Shown: positions 7,817-16,935 of the stretch, piece by piece
Numbering within the stretch: position 1 is the stretch's first letter
How the letters are laid out: each line of letters starts with the position of its first letter
Origin: Sphingobium nicotianae
GTDB lineage: Bacteria; Pseudomonadota; Alphaproteobacteria; Sphingomonadales; Sphingomonadaceae
NCBI RefSeq assembly: GCF_018603885.1
Contig: NZ_JAHGAW010000004.1
Location: 248,001 to 312,000, forward strand
Reading direction: 5' to 3'
Length of the DNA stretch: 64,000 nucleotides
Program-made: the position numbers and the translations under genes
The notes under the pieces: model-generated
What the model was told of the DNA's origin: nothing
Database searches by the model: none
The model's input: the letters and a program-made list of their open reading frames with translations, nothing else

Positions 7817-10015
7817 TCAATACCGCGCGCGGATCGAAATATCGACCGAGCGCGGGCGGCCCAGGATCCATTGCTCGTCGCTATAGGTACCGAGCGCATA
7901 ATCCTTGTCGAACAGATTATAGATCCGCACATCGAGGCCGATATTGGGCGTGACCGCATAGGTCACGCTCAGGTCGACCACCGTATAGGCCGGCACCCGG
8001 AACCGGTTGGCATTGTCCGAGAAGCGCCGCCCGACATAGCGCAGGTCCGCCCGCGCCTGAAAGCGATCGGCGGCGCTCCAGCGCAATTCGACATTGGCCG
8101 CCTCTTCCGGCACCCCCGGAGGCGTGTTGCCGTCATTGCCGCTGAAGGAATCGAACCGGGCATCGAGCAACGTCCCGTTTGCCTCCAGGCCGAAGCCGCC
8201 GGGCAGCGCCAGCGACAGGCTCGCCTCGATCCCGCGGGAGGAGCGCTCGCCGACCTGCTCGATCGCACCGTTGGTGCGCGTCTGGGTGAAGAGGTTGTGC
8301 TTGGCGATGCGATAGGCGGCGATCGCGGCCGATCCATGCCCGTCGAGGAACACGGCCTTGGCGCCCATTTCGATCTGGTTGCCGGTGGCATTGGTGAGCT
8401 GGAACTGCGTCGCGCTGGCCGAATAAGTGGTGAGCGTGCCGAGCGGATCGACGGCGGTCGCATATTGGCCGTAGAGCGAGATAGAGGGGGTCGGCTGATA
8501 GACCGCGCCCACCCGCCAGGTGGCGTGGTCGAGCGACTTGTAGGCGTCTTGGCCGCCATTCAGCGCCGGCGCCTCGCCGGTGATCTGGGTGCCGGCTCCG
8601 TTATAGACATAATTCCAGCGGCCGACCTTGTTATGCTCGTAGCGCAGGCCACCGACGAGCGAGAACTGCTCTGTGACGGCGAGCCGGTCCTCGACATAGA
8701 GCGCGTAAGTGTCGGTCGTGGTGTGATAGCGCGGCGCGATGCCCTGCGTATCGAGGAACAGGCCGGGATTGAAGCTCTTCGGATTGACCTCGTCCTCCTG
8801 ATAGTCCGATCCGAAGTCGTGCGAATAGACGAGGTTGACGCGGCTGACGTCGAAGCCGAGCAGCAGATCGTTCTTGCCGTGGCCGCCGATCGGCGCGCTG
8901 ATCTTGATGCTGCCCTGGTCGCCATATTGCTTCTGGTCGTGGACGATGCCGAAATTGTCGGCGCGATAGATGTTGCCGGGCGTGCCATAGCCGATCCCGT
9001 TGGGGCAATCGCCGTCCGCCCCGATCCAGCAATAGGTTTCCAGGTTGCGCCACTTGCGCTTGCTGGTCAGATAATAAGCGGAATTGGCGATGGTGATCGC
9101 GTCCGAAACCGCCCAGTTGAGCGTCAGCGCGAGGCGATTGTCGCGCCAGTGCATGACCGCATCGGCGACGTTGTAATTGCGCTCGCGGATCGAGGTGTCG
9201 AGCGTCGAGTGGATCAGCGGGGTGCCGAAATATTTGGTCGGGTGCAGATCGCCATAGTCGTCGCGCAGGGTGAGGCTGACGTCATCATGAGGCTGGAAGC
9301 GTAGCGCGCCGGACAGCGCCAGAGTCTCGGAGTCGCCGCGATCGACATAGCCGTCCGAGCGGCGATAGCTGGCGTCGGCGCGGAAGGAGAGCATCTCGCC
9401 GAGCGGGCCGGCGGCGCCAGCCGCGACATGCCAGCTGTTCTGTGATCCATAGCCTGCCTCGCCCTGCGCCTCGAGCCGCTGCGTGTTGGGCTGCCTGGGG
9501 ATGATGTTGACCGCGCCGCCGAGCGCGCCCTGGCCGTAGAGCACGGAAGCTGGGCCGCTCAGCACTTCGATCCGCTCGACATTCCATGGGTCGGATGGGA
9601 AGGTGATGGTATCGGCGACCGGGAACAGCCGCAGTCCATCATAGAGCTGGAGCACAGATCCCTGCCCGGAGAAACCACGCATGGCGAGCGCCGATCCGCC
9701 GTTGCCGGGATTGCCGGCATTGGTGACGCCCGGTGCGCGCGTGACGGCGTCCATGATCGAAAAATCGCCCCGCGCCCGCAGCGCGTCGCCATCCATCACG
9801 TTGACGGTGGCCGGTGTCTCCAGCGGCGTGAGGCCGAGGCGGCTGCCGGTCGTCGCGCCTGTGGTCAGTGAGGTCTCATATTTGCCGATGACGATGATGG
9901 CATTGCTGGCATCCGTGCCCTGCGCGTCCTGCGCCTGAGCCATAGCCGGCTGGGCCAACGCCATGGCCAGTGCCGATGCGCCCGCAAGGCGCAATGCCCC
10001 CCTCCCTGAAATCAT
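7817..10015 (-). CDS. TonB-dependent siderophore receptor
   Basis: A 732-residue outer-membrane receptor with a signal peptide (MISGRGALRLAGASALAMALAQPAMAQA). The plug domain carries the siderophore-receptor pattern: GSRLGLTPLETPATVNVMDG, then SDPWNVERIEVLSGPASVLYG and QGALGGAVNIIPRQP. A C-terminal beta-barrel ends in an aromatic residue (ISIRARY). The frame is open to 10144. The ATG at 10015 is preferred because it starts the signal peptide and follows GGAGAGGAG. The gene for a membrane-anchored winged-helix regulator ends 104 bp upstream on the same strand. The ligand is probably a ferric siderophore; no Fur-like box was seen directly upstream. Confidence 0.92.
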   Translation of the reverse strand: MISGRGALRLAGASALAMALAQPAMAQAQDAQGTDASNAIIVIGKYETSLTTGATTGSRLGLTPLETPATVNVMDGDALRARGDFSIMDAVTRAPGVTNAGNPGNGGSALAMRGFSGQGSVLQLYDGLRLFPVADTITFPSDPWNVERIEVLSGPASVLYGQGALGGAVNIIPRQPNTQRLEAQGEAGYGSQNSWHVAAGAAGPLGEMLSFRADASYRRSDGYVDRGDSETLALSGALRFQPHDDVSLTLRDDYGDLHPTKYFGTPLIHSTLDTSIRERNYNVADAVMHWRDNRLALTLNWAVSDAITIANSAYYLTSKRKWRNLETYCWIGADGDCPNGIGYGTPGNIYRADNFGIVHDQKQYGDQGSIKISAPIGGHGKNDLLLGFDVSRVNLVYSHDFGSDYQEDEVNPKSFNPGLFLDTQGIAPRYHTTTDTYALYVEDRLAVTEQFSLVGGLRYEHNKVGRWNYVYNGAGTQITGEAPALNGGQDAYKSLDHATWRVGAVYQPTPSISLYGQYATAVDPLGTLTTYSASATQFQLTNATGNQIEMGAKAVFLDGHGSAAIAAYRIAKHNLFTQTRTNGAIEQVGERSSRGIEASLSLALPGGFGLEANGTLLDARFDSFSGNDGNTPPGVPEEAANVELRWSAADRFQARADLRYVGRRFSDNANRFRVPAYTVVDLSVTYAVTPNIGLDVRIYNLFDKDYALGTYSDEQWILGRPRSVDISIRARY

Positions 10016-10119
10016 GCCGCACTCCTCTCCAATCCATTTTATGGTTTGGAGAGGCGCTCCGCGAAACGGGCGGACGTGCCAAGTTACGAACGGTTCCCTG
10101 TAACGTTGCAGATGCTGGC

Positions 10120-11397
10120 TCAGGGGGCCGGGACCGCGTCCCACATGCCGTCGATCGATCGGGCGCTGGCGGCGATCAGCGTGCCGCGCAGATTCTCGCT
10201 GCCGACTCCCTCGACGGCGTACAGCGCCTCGAAATAGCCGTCCTTGCCCGCGGCGGAGAGCTTGTCGAGCAGGTCCGGCGTGGTCAATATGTCGGCCGCC
10301 TGGAGAACGGCGGGGTCGCGCGTGCCGGCCAGGATCAGGATGCGCGAGCCGTTCGGCCCGGGCAGCATCGCGATATAGGCATAGTTGCGCCGCGTCGCCT
10401 GACCGTCCTGTGGCGGGTCGGAGACATAGACCTTGCCGGTCTTCCCGTCGATGATCTCATCATAGCTGCCCGCGAAGCTGAAGCGCGAGCCGGCGAACAC
10501 CGGTTGCTCGAGCGTGCCGAGGCCGCTCAGCAGGCCGATATAGACGATGTCGCTGTTCTTGAGCATCGGCGTCGTCAGCGCCGAGGAGGGCACCAGCGGG
10601 GTAAAGCGCCGCGCGGCGAGGCTCGGCGTGAGCACGGGGACGATGGACTTGAGCGCATAGGCGGTGCTGACGGGCAGATAATAGAGATTGAGGTCGACAT
10701 AGCGATCGCGCAGCTCGGGGCGGTACATCAGCATCTGGTAGAGGTCTTCGCGCGAGTTGACGGCGAAATCGCGCACCAGCCGCTTGGGCTCCGCGCCGGG
10801 GGAGTCGCGCTCTCCCATGATGTAATAATCGCCGGTGACGATGGTCAGCGGCTTGCTGCTGGCGAGCAGTGGCGCCCATGTCCTGGTCTCGCGGACGGCC
10901 TGCAGAGCGTCCACCGGGCGGGCGAAATGCATGACGGCAAAGGCCAGCAGGCATCCCGCGAGCAAGCCGGCGAGCAGGAAGGCCCAGCGCTCGCGCAACC
11001 GGCTGCCGGTCGGGCGCAAGGTCTGCGGCCGATCGAATGCCGAGCCCGGGGGCGACGGTGCCGCGTCGGCCTGCGTGACCAGCCGGAAACGATATTCTCC
11101 CTTGGGGAGCGCCAGCCGGTCGGGCTCGTCGCGGCCAGGGCCGGCATAGAAATCCTCCAGCTTCTTGCGCAGGCGATGCGCATAGACCCGCACCGATGCG
11201 TCGATGACCACATCGCTGCCCGTCCGGCCGAATATGTCGGCGGCGATCTCGATCTCCTTGGGCGCCTCGCCCCGGAGCGTCCGCTCCAGGATATAGTCGA
11301 ACAGCTTGCCGAGTCGATCCGAGCGGCCCAGGCCGGACGACGCGCGGATATGCCTGGCCGCCTCCGCCAGCCGCTCCTGATCGAGACTCTCCGTCAC
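10120..11397 (-). CDS. membrane-anchored winged-helix transcriptional regulator
   Basis: About 425 residues. The N-terminal ~105 residues form an OmpR-like winged helix (SDRLGKLFDYILERTLRG; EIAADIFGRTG; DASVRVYAHRLRKKLEDFYAGPGRD; LPKGEYRF). One membrane helix follows at about 138-159 (WAFLLAGLLAGCLLAFAVMHFA). About 265 residues of presumed periplasmic domain of unknown fold come after it. This is a ToxR/CadC-like layout. I favour the GTG at 11397 because GGAAGG sits 6 bp upstream; an ATG at 11448 is in frame but has no ribosome site. It lies just before the TonB receptor gene, so it may sense envelope or ligand state and control that receptor. That link is inferred. Confidence 0.75.
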   Translation of the reverse strand: MTESLDQERLAEAARHIRASSGLGRSDRLGKLFDYILERTLRGEAPKEIEIAADIFGRTGSDVVIDASVRVYAHRLRKKLEDFYAGPGRDEPDRLALPKGEYRFRLVTQADAAPSPPGSAFDRPQTLRPTGSRLRERWAFLLAGLLAGCLLAFAVMHFARPVDALQAVRETRTWAPLLASSKPLTIVTGDYYIMGERDSPGAEPKRLVRDFAVNSREDLYQMLMYRPELRDRYVDLNLYYLPVSTAYALKSIVPVLTPSLAARRFTPLVPSSALTTPMLKNSDIVYIGLLSGLGTLEQPVFAGSRFSFAGSYDEIIDGKTGKVYVSDPPQDGQATRRNYAYIAMLPGPNGSRILILAGTRDPAVLQAADILTTPDLLDKLSAAGKDGYFEALYAVEGVGSENLRGTLIAASARSIDGMWDAVPAP

Positions 11398-11516
11398 ATC
11401 GTCCTTCCCGTCAGGCGCGGACAGGCGCGCTCCCCCAAATCCCCCCATATCGATAGGGCGTTCGATCCGCTTTGAACAGACGCTCTCTCCGGCCGGCTAT
11501 TTGGGAAATGGCGGCC

Positions 11517-12662
11517 CTAACGCAGCGGTGTCAGCCGGTCGGGCGTGATGTCGGCCAGTGTCGTACAGCCGAGTTGTGCCATGGCGAGCTCCAGTTCGCT
11601 GCGCAGCATCAGGAGCGCGTGAGCGACGCCGGCCACGCCCGCGACGGCGAGGGCATGGACTTGGGGGCGGCCGAGCAGCACGGCGGTCGCGCCGAGCGCC
11701 AGCGCTTTCACGACATCGGTGCCGCGCCGGATGCCGCCGTCAACGAGAATGGGCATGCGCTCGCCGACGATCGCCGCGATCGCCGCGAGGCAGTCGATCG
11801 CGGCCGGCATGCCGTCCAGCACGCGGCCGCCATGGTTCGAGACGATGAGGCCGTCGGCGCCATGCTCGATGGCGAGGCGGGCGTCATCGGGCGCCATCAC
11901 GCCTTTGACGAGCAGCGGCAGGCGGGTCTCGCCGCGCAACCAGGAGAGATCCTCCCAGCGCGGAGTGGTCTGTGCCAATGGCGTACCGAACAGGATCGGG
12001 CCGAGCACCTGGCTGGTATGAGCCGGGCGCGCGATGCCGCGCAGGTTCACGGCCTCGACGCCGGGCGGCAGGGCGAAGGCGGTCCGCTTGATCGAAGCAT
12101 CCACGGTCAGCACGACTGCCTCATAGCCCGCTGCCTCGGCCCGGCGAACGAGCGTGAGCGTGTCGGCGCGGCCTTCCTGCATGTAGAGCTGGAACCAGAG
12201 AGCCGCGGGCGGCGCGCCCAGACCCGGCGCGGCGGCGGCGCGCGCGGCGGCGGTCTCCTCCAGGGTCACGCTGGCAAGCGTGCTGAGGATCATGCCGCAT
12301 CCCATCGCCGTGGCGGCGCGGATGGTGGCAAGCTCACCGTCGGGATGGGCGATGCGCTGATAGGCGACTGGCGCGAGCAGGATCGGCGCGGCATGACGCT
12401 GGCCGAACAGGTCGAGCTGCGTCGTGGCGTTGCGCAGGTCCGGGAGGATTCGTGGGAGCAGGCCGATCCTGTCGAAGGCGATGCGGTTCTGCGCGACGGT
12501 CAGCCCATCGCCGGTGCCGTCCTGCAGATAGGTCCAACTTGCGGGCGGCATGAGGTCGGCGGCGAGCCGCTCGTAATCGGCGAGCGCTCGGATGCCGGGC
12601 GGGATCTGCTCGCGGGGTGGAGCCGCGCGCGCGGGAGACAGCTCGCTCACGTCTCGCACCAT
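11517..12662 (-). CDS. FMN-dependent alpha-hydroxy-acid oxidizing protein
   Basis: A 381-residue member of the lactate/glycolate oxidase family. It oxidises a 2-hydroxy acid to a 2-oxo acid with FMN. Seen are the FMN and substrate motifs: LLAPVAYQRIAHPDGE, MILSTLASVTLEE, ALWFQLYMQ, LTVDASIKR, the catalytic SNHGGRVLDGMPAAID (His-Gly-Gly-Arg), and ILVDGGIRRGTDVVKALALGA. Length is normal. Its start overlaps the end of the upstream hydroxylase gene by 16 bp, so the two are translationally linked. This oxidase is not a usual PiuC partner. It may act on a hydroxy acid from siderophore breakdown, but the true substrate is unknown. Confidence 0.9.
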   Translation of the reverse strand: MVRDVSELSPARAAPPREQIPPGIRALADYERLAADLMPPASWTYLQDGTGDGLTVAQNRIAFDRIGLLPRILPDLRNATTQLDLFGQRHAAPILLAPVAYQRIAHPDGELATIRAATAMGCGMILSTLASVTLEETAAARAAAAPGLGAPPAALWFQLYMQEGRADTLTLVRRAEAAGYEAVVLTVDASIKRTAFALPPGVEAVNLRGIARPAHTSQVLGPILFGTPLAQTTPRWEDLSWLRGETRLPLLVKGVMAPDDARLAIEHGADGLIVSNHGGRVLDGMPAAIDCLAAIAAIVGERMPILVDGGIRRGTDVVKALALGATAVLLGRPQVHALAVAGVAGVAHALLMLRSELELAMAQLGCTTLADITPDRLTPLR

Positions 12663-13327
12663 TGCCGCAGCAGATTGTGATAGACGTTGGTGAACGTATC
12701 GATCGAGCCATGCTCGGGATGGTCGGCGGTCAGCGCCTGGATCGCGCAGTCGAGATCGAACAGGGTGCGCCGCTGCCTGTCGGAGCGGACCAGGCTCTGC
12801 GTCCAGAAAAAGGCGGCGAGCCGCATGCCGCGCGTCACCGGCGTCACTCGGTGCAGGCTGCTGCCGGGATAGACGACCATGTCGCCCGCCTTGAGCTTGA
12901 CGCTGTGGGTGCCGAACAGATCCTCGATGATCAGCTCGCCGCCGTCATAGCTGTCCGGATCGCTCAGGAACAGGGTACTGGAAATATCAGTGCGCACCCG
13001 CAGCGGCGTACCGGGGATCGGGAAGATCGCGTTGTCGACATGGTCGCCATAGGTACCGCCGCCCTGGTAGCGATTGAAGCGGGGCGGCAGGATCCGCAAC
13101 GGCAGCGCGGCGGCGATGAACAGAGGCGTGCGCGAGAGCTTGTCGAGAATGAGGTCGCCGAGCCTCTTCGCCACAGGATGATCGAGCGGCAACTGCTCGT
13201 TCGCCTTGACCCGCGCGGCGATATGGCCAGCCGTTGCGCGGCCGTCCTGCCATTCGGCGTCATCGAGCAGGTCGCGTGCCTCCCGCACTTCATCTGCGGA
13301 GAATAGTCCTGGAATCTCGACGAGCAT
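12647..13327 (-). CDS. Fe(II)/2-oxoglutarate-dependent PKHD-type hydroxylase (PiuC-like)
   Basis: A 226-residue PiuC/YbiX-family dioxygenase of standard length. The jelly-roll iron site is visible: YGDHVDNAIF gives the HxD pair, HRVTPVTRGMR gives the distal His and the 2-oxoglutarate Arg. The C-terminus has FWTQSLVRSDRQRRTLFDLD, typical of the family. These enzymes are regularly encoded beside catecholate-siderophore receptors, and here the gene follows such a receptor (13393-15762) on the same strand. A hairpin at 13343-13373 lies between the two. Their exact substrate is not established. The next gene overlaps its 3' end. Confidence 0.92.
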   Translation of the reverse strand: MLVEIPGLFSADEVREARDLLDDAEWQDGRATAGHIAARVKANEQLPLDHPVAKRLGDLILDKLSRTPLFIAAALPLRILPPRFNRYQGGGTYGDHVDNAIFPIPGTPLRVRTDISSTLFLSDPDSYDGGELIIEDLFGTHSVKLKAGDMVVYPGSSLHRVTPVTRGMRLAAFFWTQSLVRSDRQRRTLFDLDCAIQALTADHPEHGSIDTFTNVYHNLLRQWCET

Positions 13328-13342
13328 TCAGCGCCTCACAGG

Positions 13343-13373
13343 AAAAGGCAGCGGACGATCCCCGCTGCCTTTT
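13343..13373. terminator. hairpin between receptor and piuC-like gene
   Basis: A perfect 12-bp stem (AAAAGGCAGCGG / CCGCTGCCTTTT) with a 7-base loop. It lies 20 bp after the receptor stop and 16 bp before the hydroxylase start. With only four T in the tail it is probably a partial terminator that lowers expression of the downstream genes. It reads symmetrically, so it works on either strand. Confidence 0.7.
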
Positions 13374-13392
13374 CGATTAGCCAGCTTTTCGC

Positions 13393-15762
13393 TCAGAAGC
13401 GATAGTTGACAGTCAGCACGCCCGAGCGCGCGTCGCCGGGCGTCGCCCAGCCATTGTTGCGGATGCGGGTATAATAAGTCTTGTCGAAGATGTTCTTCAC
13501 ATTGGCCTGCACCGAGAGGGCACGGGTGATGTCGTAGGACAGATAGGCGTTATGGACCCAGTAGGCGTTCGAATAGACGGCGCCCGTCGCCGCCGTCGAG
13601 AAGGCGAACTTGCCCTGATAGGTCGCGCCGTAGCCGATTGTGAGGCCGAAGGGCAGGGCATAGGTCGTGAAGAGGCTGCCGGCATGCTTGGGCGTGTTCG
13701 CGAGAAAGGCGCCGGCCAGCGGGTCGGGGTTGGCGACGGTATTGGTGCAGCTGCCCTGACCCGGATGGTTCAGGCAGTAGTTTGACACCGACTGAAGCAG
13801 CTTGCCGTCCAGATAAGTATAGTTGGCAGTGACCGACCACACCGGGGAGATCTTGCCGACCGCGCCCAGCGCGATGCCGTCGACGCGCGAATGACCGTCG
13901 AGCTGCGGGGCGGGAACGAGCGGATCGCCGGAGTCGACGCGGTAGCTGTCGCGCTCGTTGCGGAAGGCTGAGGCGGTCAGCAGCAGGCCGCCGTTGAACA
14001 GTTCGGCCTTGGCGCCGATCTCGTAATTCTTGGCGCCCTCGGGCTTGACGTTGCAGGTGCCGGCCGCGCCGATCGAGCAGGAGCCGTTGACGTTGGACTG
14101 CGAGGGCGTCTTCGAATTGCCATAGGCGACATAGAGCGACACGGCTTCGATCGGCTTGTAGACGAGGCCGACGCGATAGGTGACGAAGTCGACATTGCTG
14201 TTGGTGGGGACGCCTCTGCCGACCGGGCCCTGCGGCGTGGTCAGCGTCGCGGCGGCGCCGGCCGGATCGCTGCGGCCCCAGCTGTCATTCTTTTCCCAGC
14301 GCACGCCGCCGTTCAGCTCGATCTTGCCGAGCTTCATCGCGTCGAACAGGTAGAGCGCATAATCGCTGACCTCGCCCTGCTGTCCGGCACCCTGAATCAG
14401 GTTGATAGGGCCGGTATAGACGTTGCTGCCATAGGTGAAGCCGGCAGGGCCGGGCACGACATCGTTCGGATTGGCGATGTTGACCAGTGGATAGGGGGAA
14501 TAGACCAACGTGCGGTCGGCGTTGCGCAGTGCATTGCCGGTCGCCAGCGAGAACTTCTCCCACGACACTGATCCGCCGAAAACCGCCGTATGCTCGATCG
14601 GTCCGGTGTCGAAGGTGGCGCGCAGATCGAGCTGGTTGAACATCAGCTCATTCTGGGAATCGCGAAAATTGCCGCGCGGTCCCGAGATCAGATAATAGCC
14701 CTTGGGCACGGTCGCGGGGCAGGCGGCGCCGGCAGGGGTGAGGCCGTTCAGCAGGCAGAAGGTGCCCTGCGGCGGGCCAACGATGGTGAGCTGGTTGACC
14801 TGCTGCCAGCGGGCGAGATTGCGGATCGAGACGGTATCGCTGAACTCATGCTCGAAGATGCCGGTGACCTGGTTGACCCGGATCCGCTGCTTGTCGACAT
14901 TGCGATAGCCGAAATAGTCGCTGCGATCGACACCGGGCACCTCGCCATCGTTGGTCGCCGTCTTGAAGTAGGGCACGCCATATTGCGGGATATTGTTGTC
15001 CGCCTGGTGGAAATACTGGATGGTCAGCTTGGTCGGCTCGTCGATGCCGATCGTGACGGCGGAGGCGATGCCCCACCGCTTGTTCTCCTCTACGTCGCGG
15101 CCGGGAATGCCGTTCTTGTGGCCCATCAGGTTCACGCGCCAGGCGATCAGGTCCGAGACGCGCAGATTGGCATCGATCGTGCCGCGGAAATAGTCCTTCG
15201 TGCCGACGCCGCCGGCAATGGCGACGCTCGTGTCGGCCTTGGGGCGCTTGGTGATGAGGTTGATCGAGCCGCCGACCGAACCCGCGCCGGTCGTCACCGA
15301 GTTGGCGCCGTTGGTGACCTCGAGCTGCTCGAGGTTGAAGGAGTCCGAGCGGCTGTATGCGGCACTGTCGCGCACGCCGTCCTGAGTGATGTCGCTGCCC
15401 GCCGCATAGCCGCGGAAATTGATCTGGTCGCTCGGCGGGGTGCCGCCTTCCGCCGCGCCGAAGGTGATGCCGGGGACGGTCGAGAGCATGTCGCGCAGGG
15501 TGAGAAGATTCTGCTGCTCGAGCACCTCGCTGGAAAGAATGGTCACGGTTTGGGGCGTGTCGCGCACCGGCCGGACCGCCTTGGGGCTTTCCTGCTTCTG
15601 CGGGGGCGGGACGTCGTCGTCGCTGTAGCGCACTTCCTCGCCGCCGAGCGTGGTCTGCTCATCATTGCCCTGCTGCTGCGCATGGGCAGCGGTGCTCATC
15701 AGAGCGCCGACGCAGGAGAGAGCGAGAAACGCCTGGGATTGGCGCGTGCGAAGTTTCGACAT
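13393..15762 (-). CDS. TonB-dependent catecholate-type siderophore receptor
   Basis: A 789-residue outer-membrane receptor of the Fiu/PiuA type. It has a signal peptide (QAFLALSCVGALMSTAAHAQ). The plug contains VRDTPQTVTILSSEVLEQQNLLTLRDMLSTVPGITFGAAEGG, SDQINFRGYAAGSDITQDGVRD, and LEQLEVTNGANSVTTGAGSVGGSINLITKRP. The barrel ends in VLTVNYRF. The ATG at 15762 follows GGGGAAAACC; an in-frame ATG at 15774 has no ribosome site. A perfect Fur-like palindrome lies at 15831-15847. A PiuC-like hydroxylase follows, which supports a catecholate siderophore ligand. Confidence 0.93.
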   Translation of the reverse strand: MSKLRTRQSQAFLALSCVGALMSTAAHAQQQGNDEQTTLGGEEVRYSDDDVPPPQKQESPKAVRPVRDTPQTVTILSSEVLEQQNLLTLRDMLSTVPGITFGAAEGGTPPSDQINFRGYAAGSDITQDGVRDSAAYSRSDSFNLEQLEVTNGANSVTTGAGSVGGSINLITKRPKADTSVAIAGGVGTKDYFRGTIDANLRVSDLIAWRVNLMGHKNGIPGRDVEENKRWGIASAVTIGIDEPTKLTIQYFHQADNNIPQYGVPYFKTATNDGEVPGVDRSDYFGYRNVDKQRIRVNQVTGIFEHEFSDTVSIRNLARWQQVNQLTIVGPPQGTFCLLNGLTPAGAACPATVPKGYYLISGPRGNFRDSQNELMFNQLDLRATFDTGPIEHTAVFGGSVSWEKFSLATGNALRNADRTLVYSPYPLVNIANPNDVVPGPAGFTYGSNVYTGPINLIQGAGQQGEVSDYALYLFDAMKLGKIELNGGVRWEKNDSWGRSDPAGAAATLTTPQGPVGRGVPTNSNVDFVTYRVGLVYKPIEAVSLYVAYGNSKTPSQSNVNGSCSIGAAGTCNVKPEGAKNYEIGAKAELFNGGLLLTASAFRNERDSYRVDSGDPLVPAPQLDGHSRVDGIALGAVGKISPVWSVTANYTYLDGKLLQSVSNYCLNHPGQGSCTNTVANPDPLAGAFLANTPKHAGSLFTTYALPFGLTIGYGATYQGKFAFSTAATGAVYSNAYWVHNAYLSYDITRALSVQANVKNIFDKTYYTRIRNNGWATPGDARSGVLTVNYRF

Positions 15763-15802
15763 GGTTTTCCCCATTCAGGTTGATCTTGATGAAGGCCGAT
15801 AT

Positions 15803-15817
15803 TGCGAGTCATTATCG
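15803..15817. promoter_or_regulatory. second, weaker Fur-like site upstream of the receptor
   Basis: TGCGAGTCATTATCG shares its first eleven bases with the good box at 16867-16881 but its right half is degenerate. With the box at 15831 it would give tandem repressor sites. Low confidence by itself. Confidence 0.35.
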
Positions 15818-15830
15818 TCGTCAATGATTA

Positions 15831-15847
15831 TTGCGAACCATTCGCAA
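15831..15847. promoter_or_regulatory. Fur-like box upstream of the catecholate-type receptor
   Basis: TTGCGAACCATTCGCAA is a perfect 7-bp inverted repeat around a 3-base centre. It agrees with the TGCNAN-type iron-responsive palindromes of alphaproteobacteria. It lies about 70 bp upstream of the receptor start. Two related palindromes stand before tonB and the PepSY gene, which supports a common iron regulator. Confidence 0.7.
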
Positions 15848-15970
15848 ATTGTCGCGCGTCGTTGAGCGAAGATGCATGTGCTGGGCCCGACAAACGTCGA
15901 GGGAGTCGTTTTTCGCGTGCAACATTCTGGAACATGGGGTTTTCTGCGAGCGTCTTGCAGCGTTCGTCGG

Positions 15971-16837
15971 TCAGGTGCGATCGTCCGGCGCCGGTCCGTC
16001 ATCATCGTCGCCATGGCGATCGCCGCGTGGCCCATCATCACGATCGCCGCGCGGGCCGCGGCCGTGATGGCCGTCCGGACCGTCGCGTCCATCGGGACCG
16101 AAGCGTCCGCCCCGCCCATGCGGTCCGCCCTCGCGGATGAAGGGAATGCGCACAAGGCCGCGCACCATCACCGGATTGCCGTTGCGCACGAGCGGCGACC
16201 AGCGCCAGTCGCGCACCGCGTCCAGCGCGGCGCGGTCGAGGCGGGAGAAGCCGCTGCTGGTGGTGATCGAAATATCGCTGACCCGACCATCCGTACCGAG
16301 AAGAATCGAGAGGATGACGATGCCTTCCTCATGCGCGCGCCGGGATTCGAGGGGGACGCGGATCGGGCGCTTGAAGACGACCTGCGCGGACATGTCGCCC
16401 ATATTCTCCGGTCCCTTGGCGATCACGGCAGGGGCGGGGGGCGGTGCTTTGGGCGTGAGTGGCGCCGGCTGCGGGACCGGCGGTGGCGCGGCGATCACCG
16501 GCGCCGTGTTCAATGCGACGACCGGCGCGGGGGCGACGATGGCCGGTTGCGGTGGGGGCATATCCTGCGCGGGGGGCGGCGGCGTCTCCTCGGCAGGCGG
16601 CGGATCGTCGGGCAGTTCCATCATCGTCACGACGGTCGTGTCGCGCCTGTCTTTCTTGACGAAGACGGGGCTTATGAACGCGAAGGCGGCGACGGCCGCG
16701 ACGCCCATGCCGAGCGCGGCGATCGTCGCGACGGAATCGGCCCCGCGCGATCGGCGATAGGTCGAGCGCTCATAGGTAAGGGGGGCATCCGGCGTTCCCT
16801 CGTCGGTGTTGAAGGCCAGACCAAAATGCGCGTTCAT
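15971..16837 (-). CDS. energy transducer TonB, with an unusual charged C-terminal tail
   Basis: A 288-residue TonB family protein. One membrane anchor at about 35-58, a proline-rich spacer at about 74-137, and a TonB C-terminal domain at about 150-234 (EEGIVILSILLGTDGRVSDISITTSSG; LDAVRDWRWSP) are visible. After the usual end it continues for about 53 residues of Gly, Arg, Asp and His (236-288), which is not a normal part of TonB. The start at 16837 is chosen over 16882 because the earlier frame runs through the Fur-like box at 16867. It powers receptors such as those at 7817 and 13393. The plus-strand PepSY operon starts divergently. Confidence 0.88.
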   Translation of the reverse strand: MNAHFGLAFNTDEGTPDAPLTYERSTYRRSRGADSVATIAALGMGVAAVAAFAFISPVFVKKDRRDTTVVTMMELPDDPPPAEETPPPPAQDMPPPQPAIVAPAPVVALNTAPVIAAPPPVPQPAPLTPKAPPPAPAVIAKGPENMGDMSAQVVFKRPIRVPLESRRAHEEGIVILSILLGTDGRVSDISITTSSGFSRLDRAALDAVRDWRWSPLVRNGNPVMVRGLVRIPFIREGGPHGRGGRFGPDGRDGPDGHHGRGPRGDRDDGPRGDRHGDDDDGPAPDDRT

Positions 16838-16866
16838 CGTCCCACTCAAGCGAAACCACATGCAGT

Positions 16867-16881
16867 TGCGAGTCATTCGCA
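16867..16881. promoter_or_regulatory. Fur-like box upstream of tonB
   Basis: TGCGAGTCATTCGCA has a perfect 5-bp TGCGA/TCGCA inverted repeat. It lies 30 bp upstream of the TonB start, in the divergent tonB-PepSY interval, and resembles the boxes at 15831 and 16936. Confidence 0.65.
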
Positions 16882-16935
16882 TAATTGAAAGCGCGCCAAC
16901 CGTCCACCCCTCCTGGTGAAATCGTTGCTACACTC

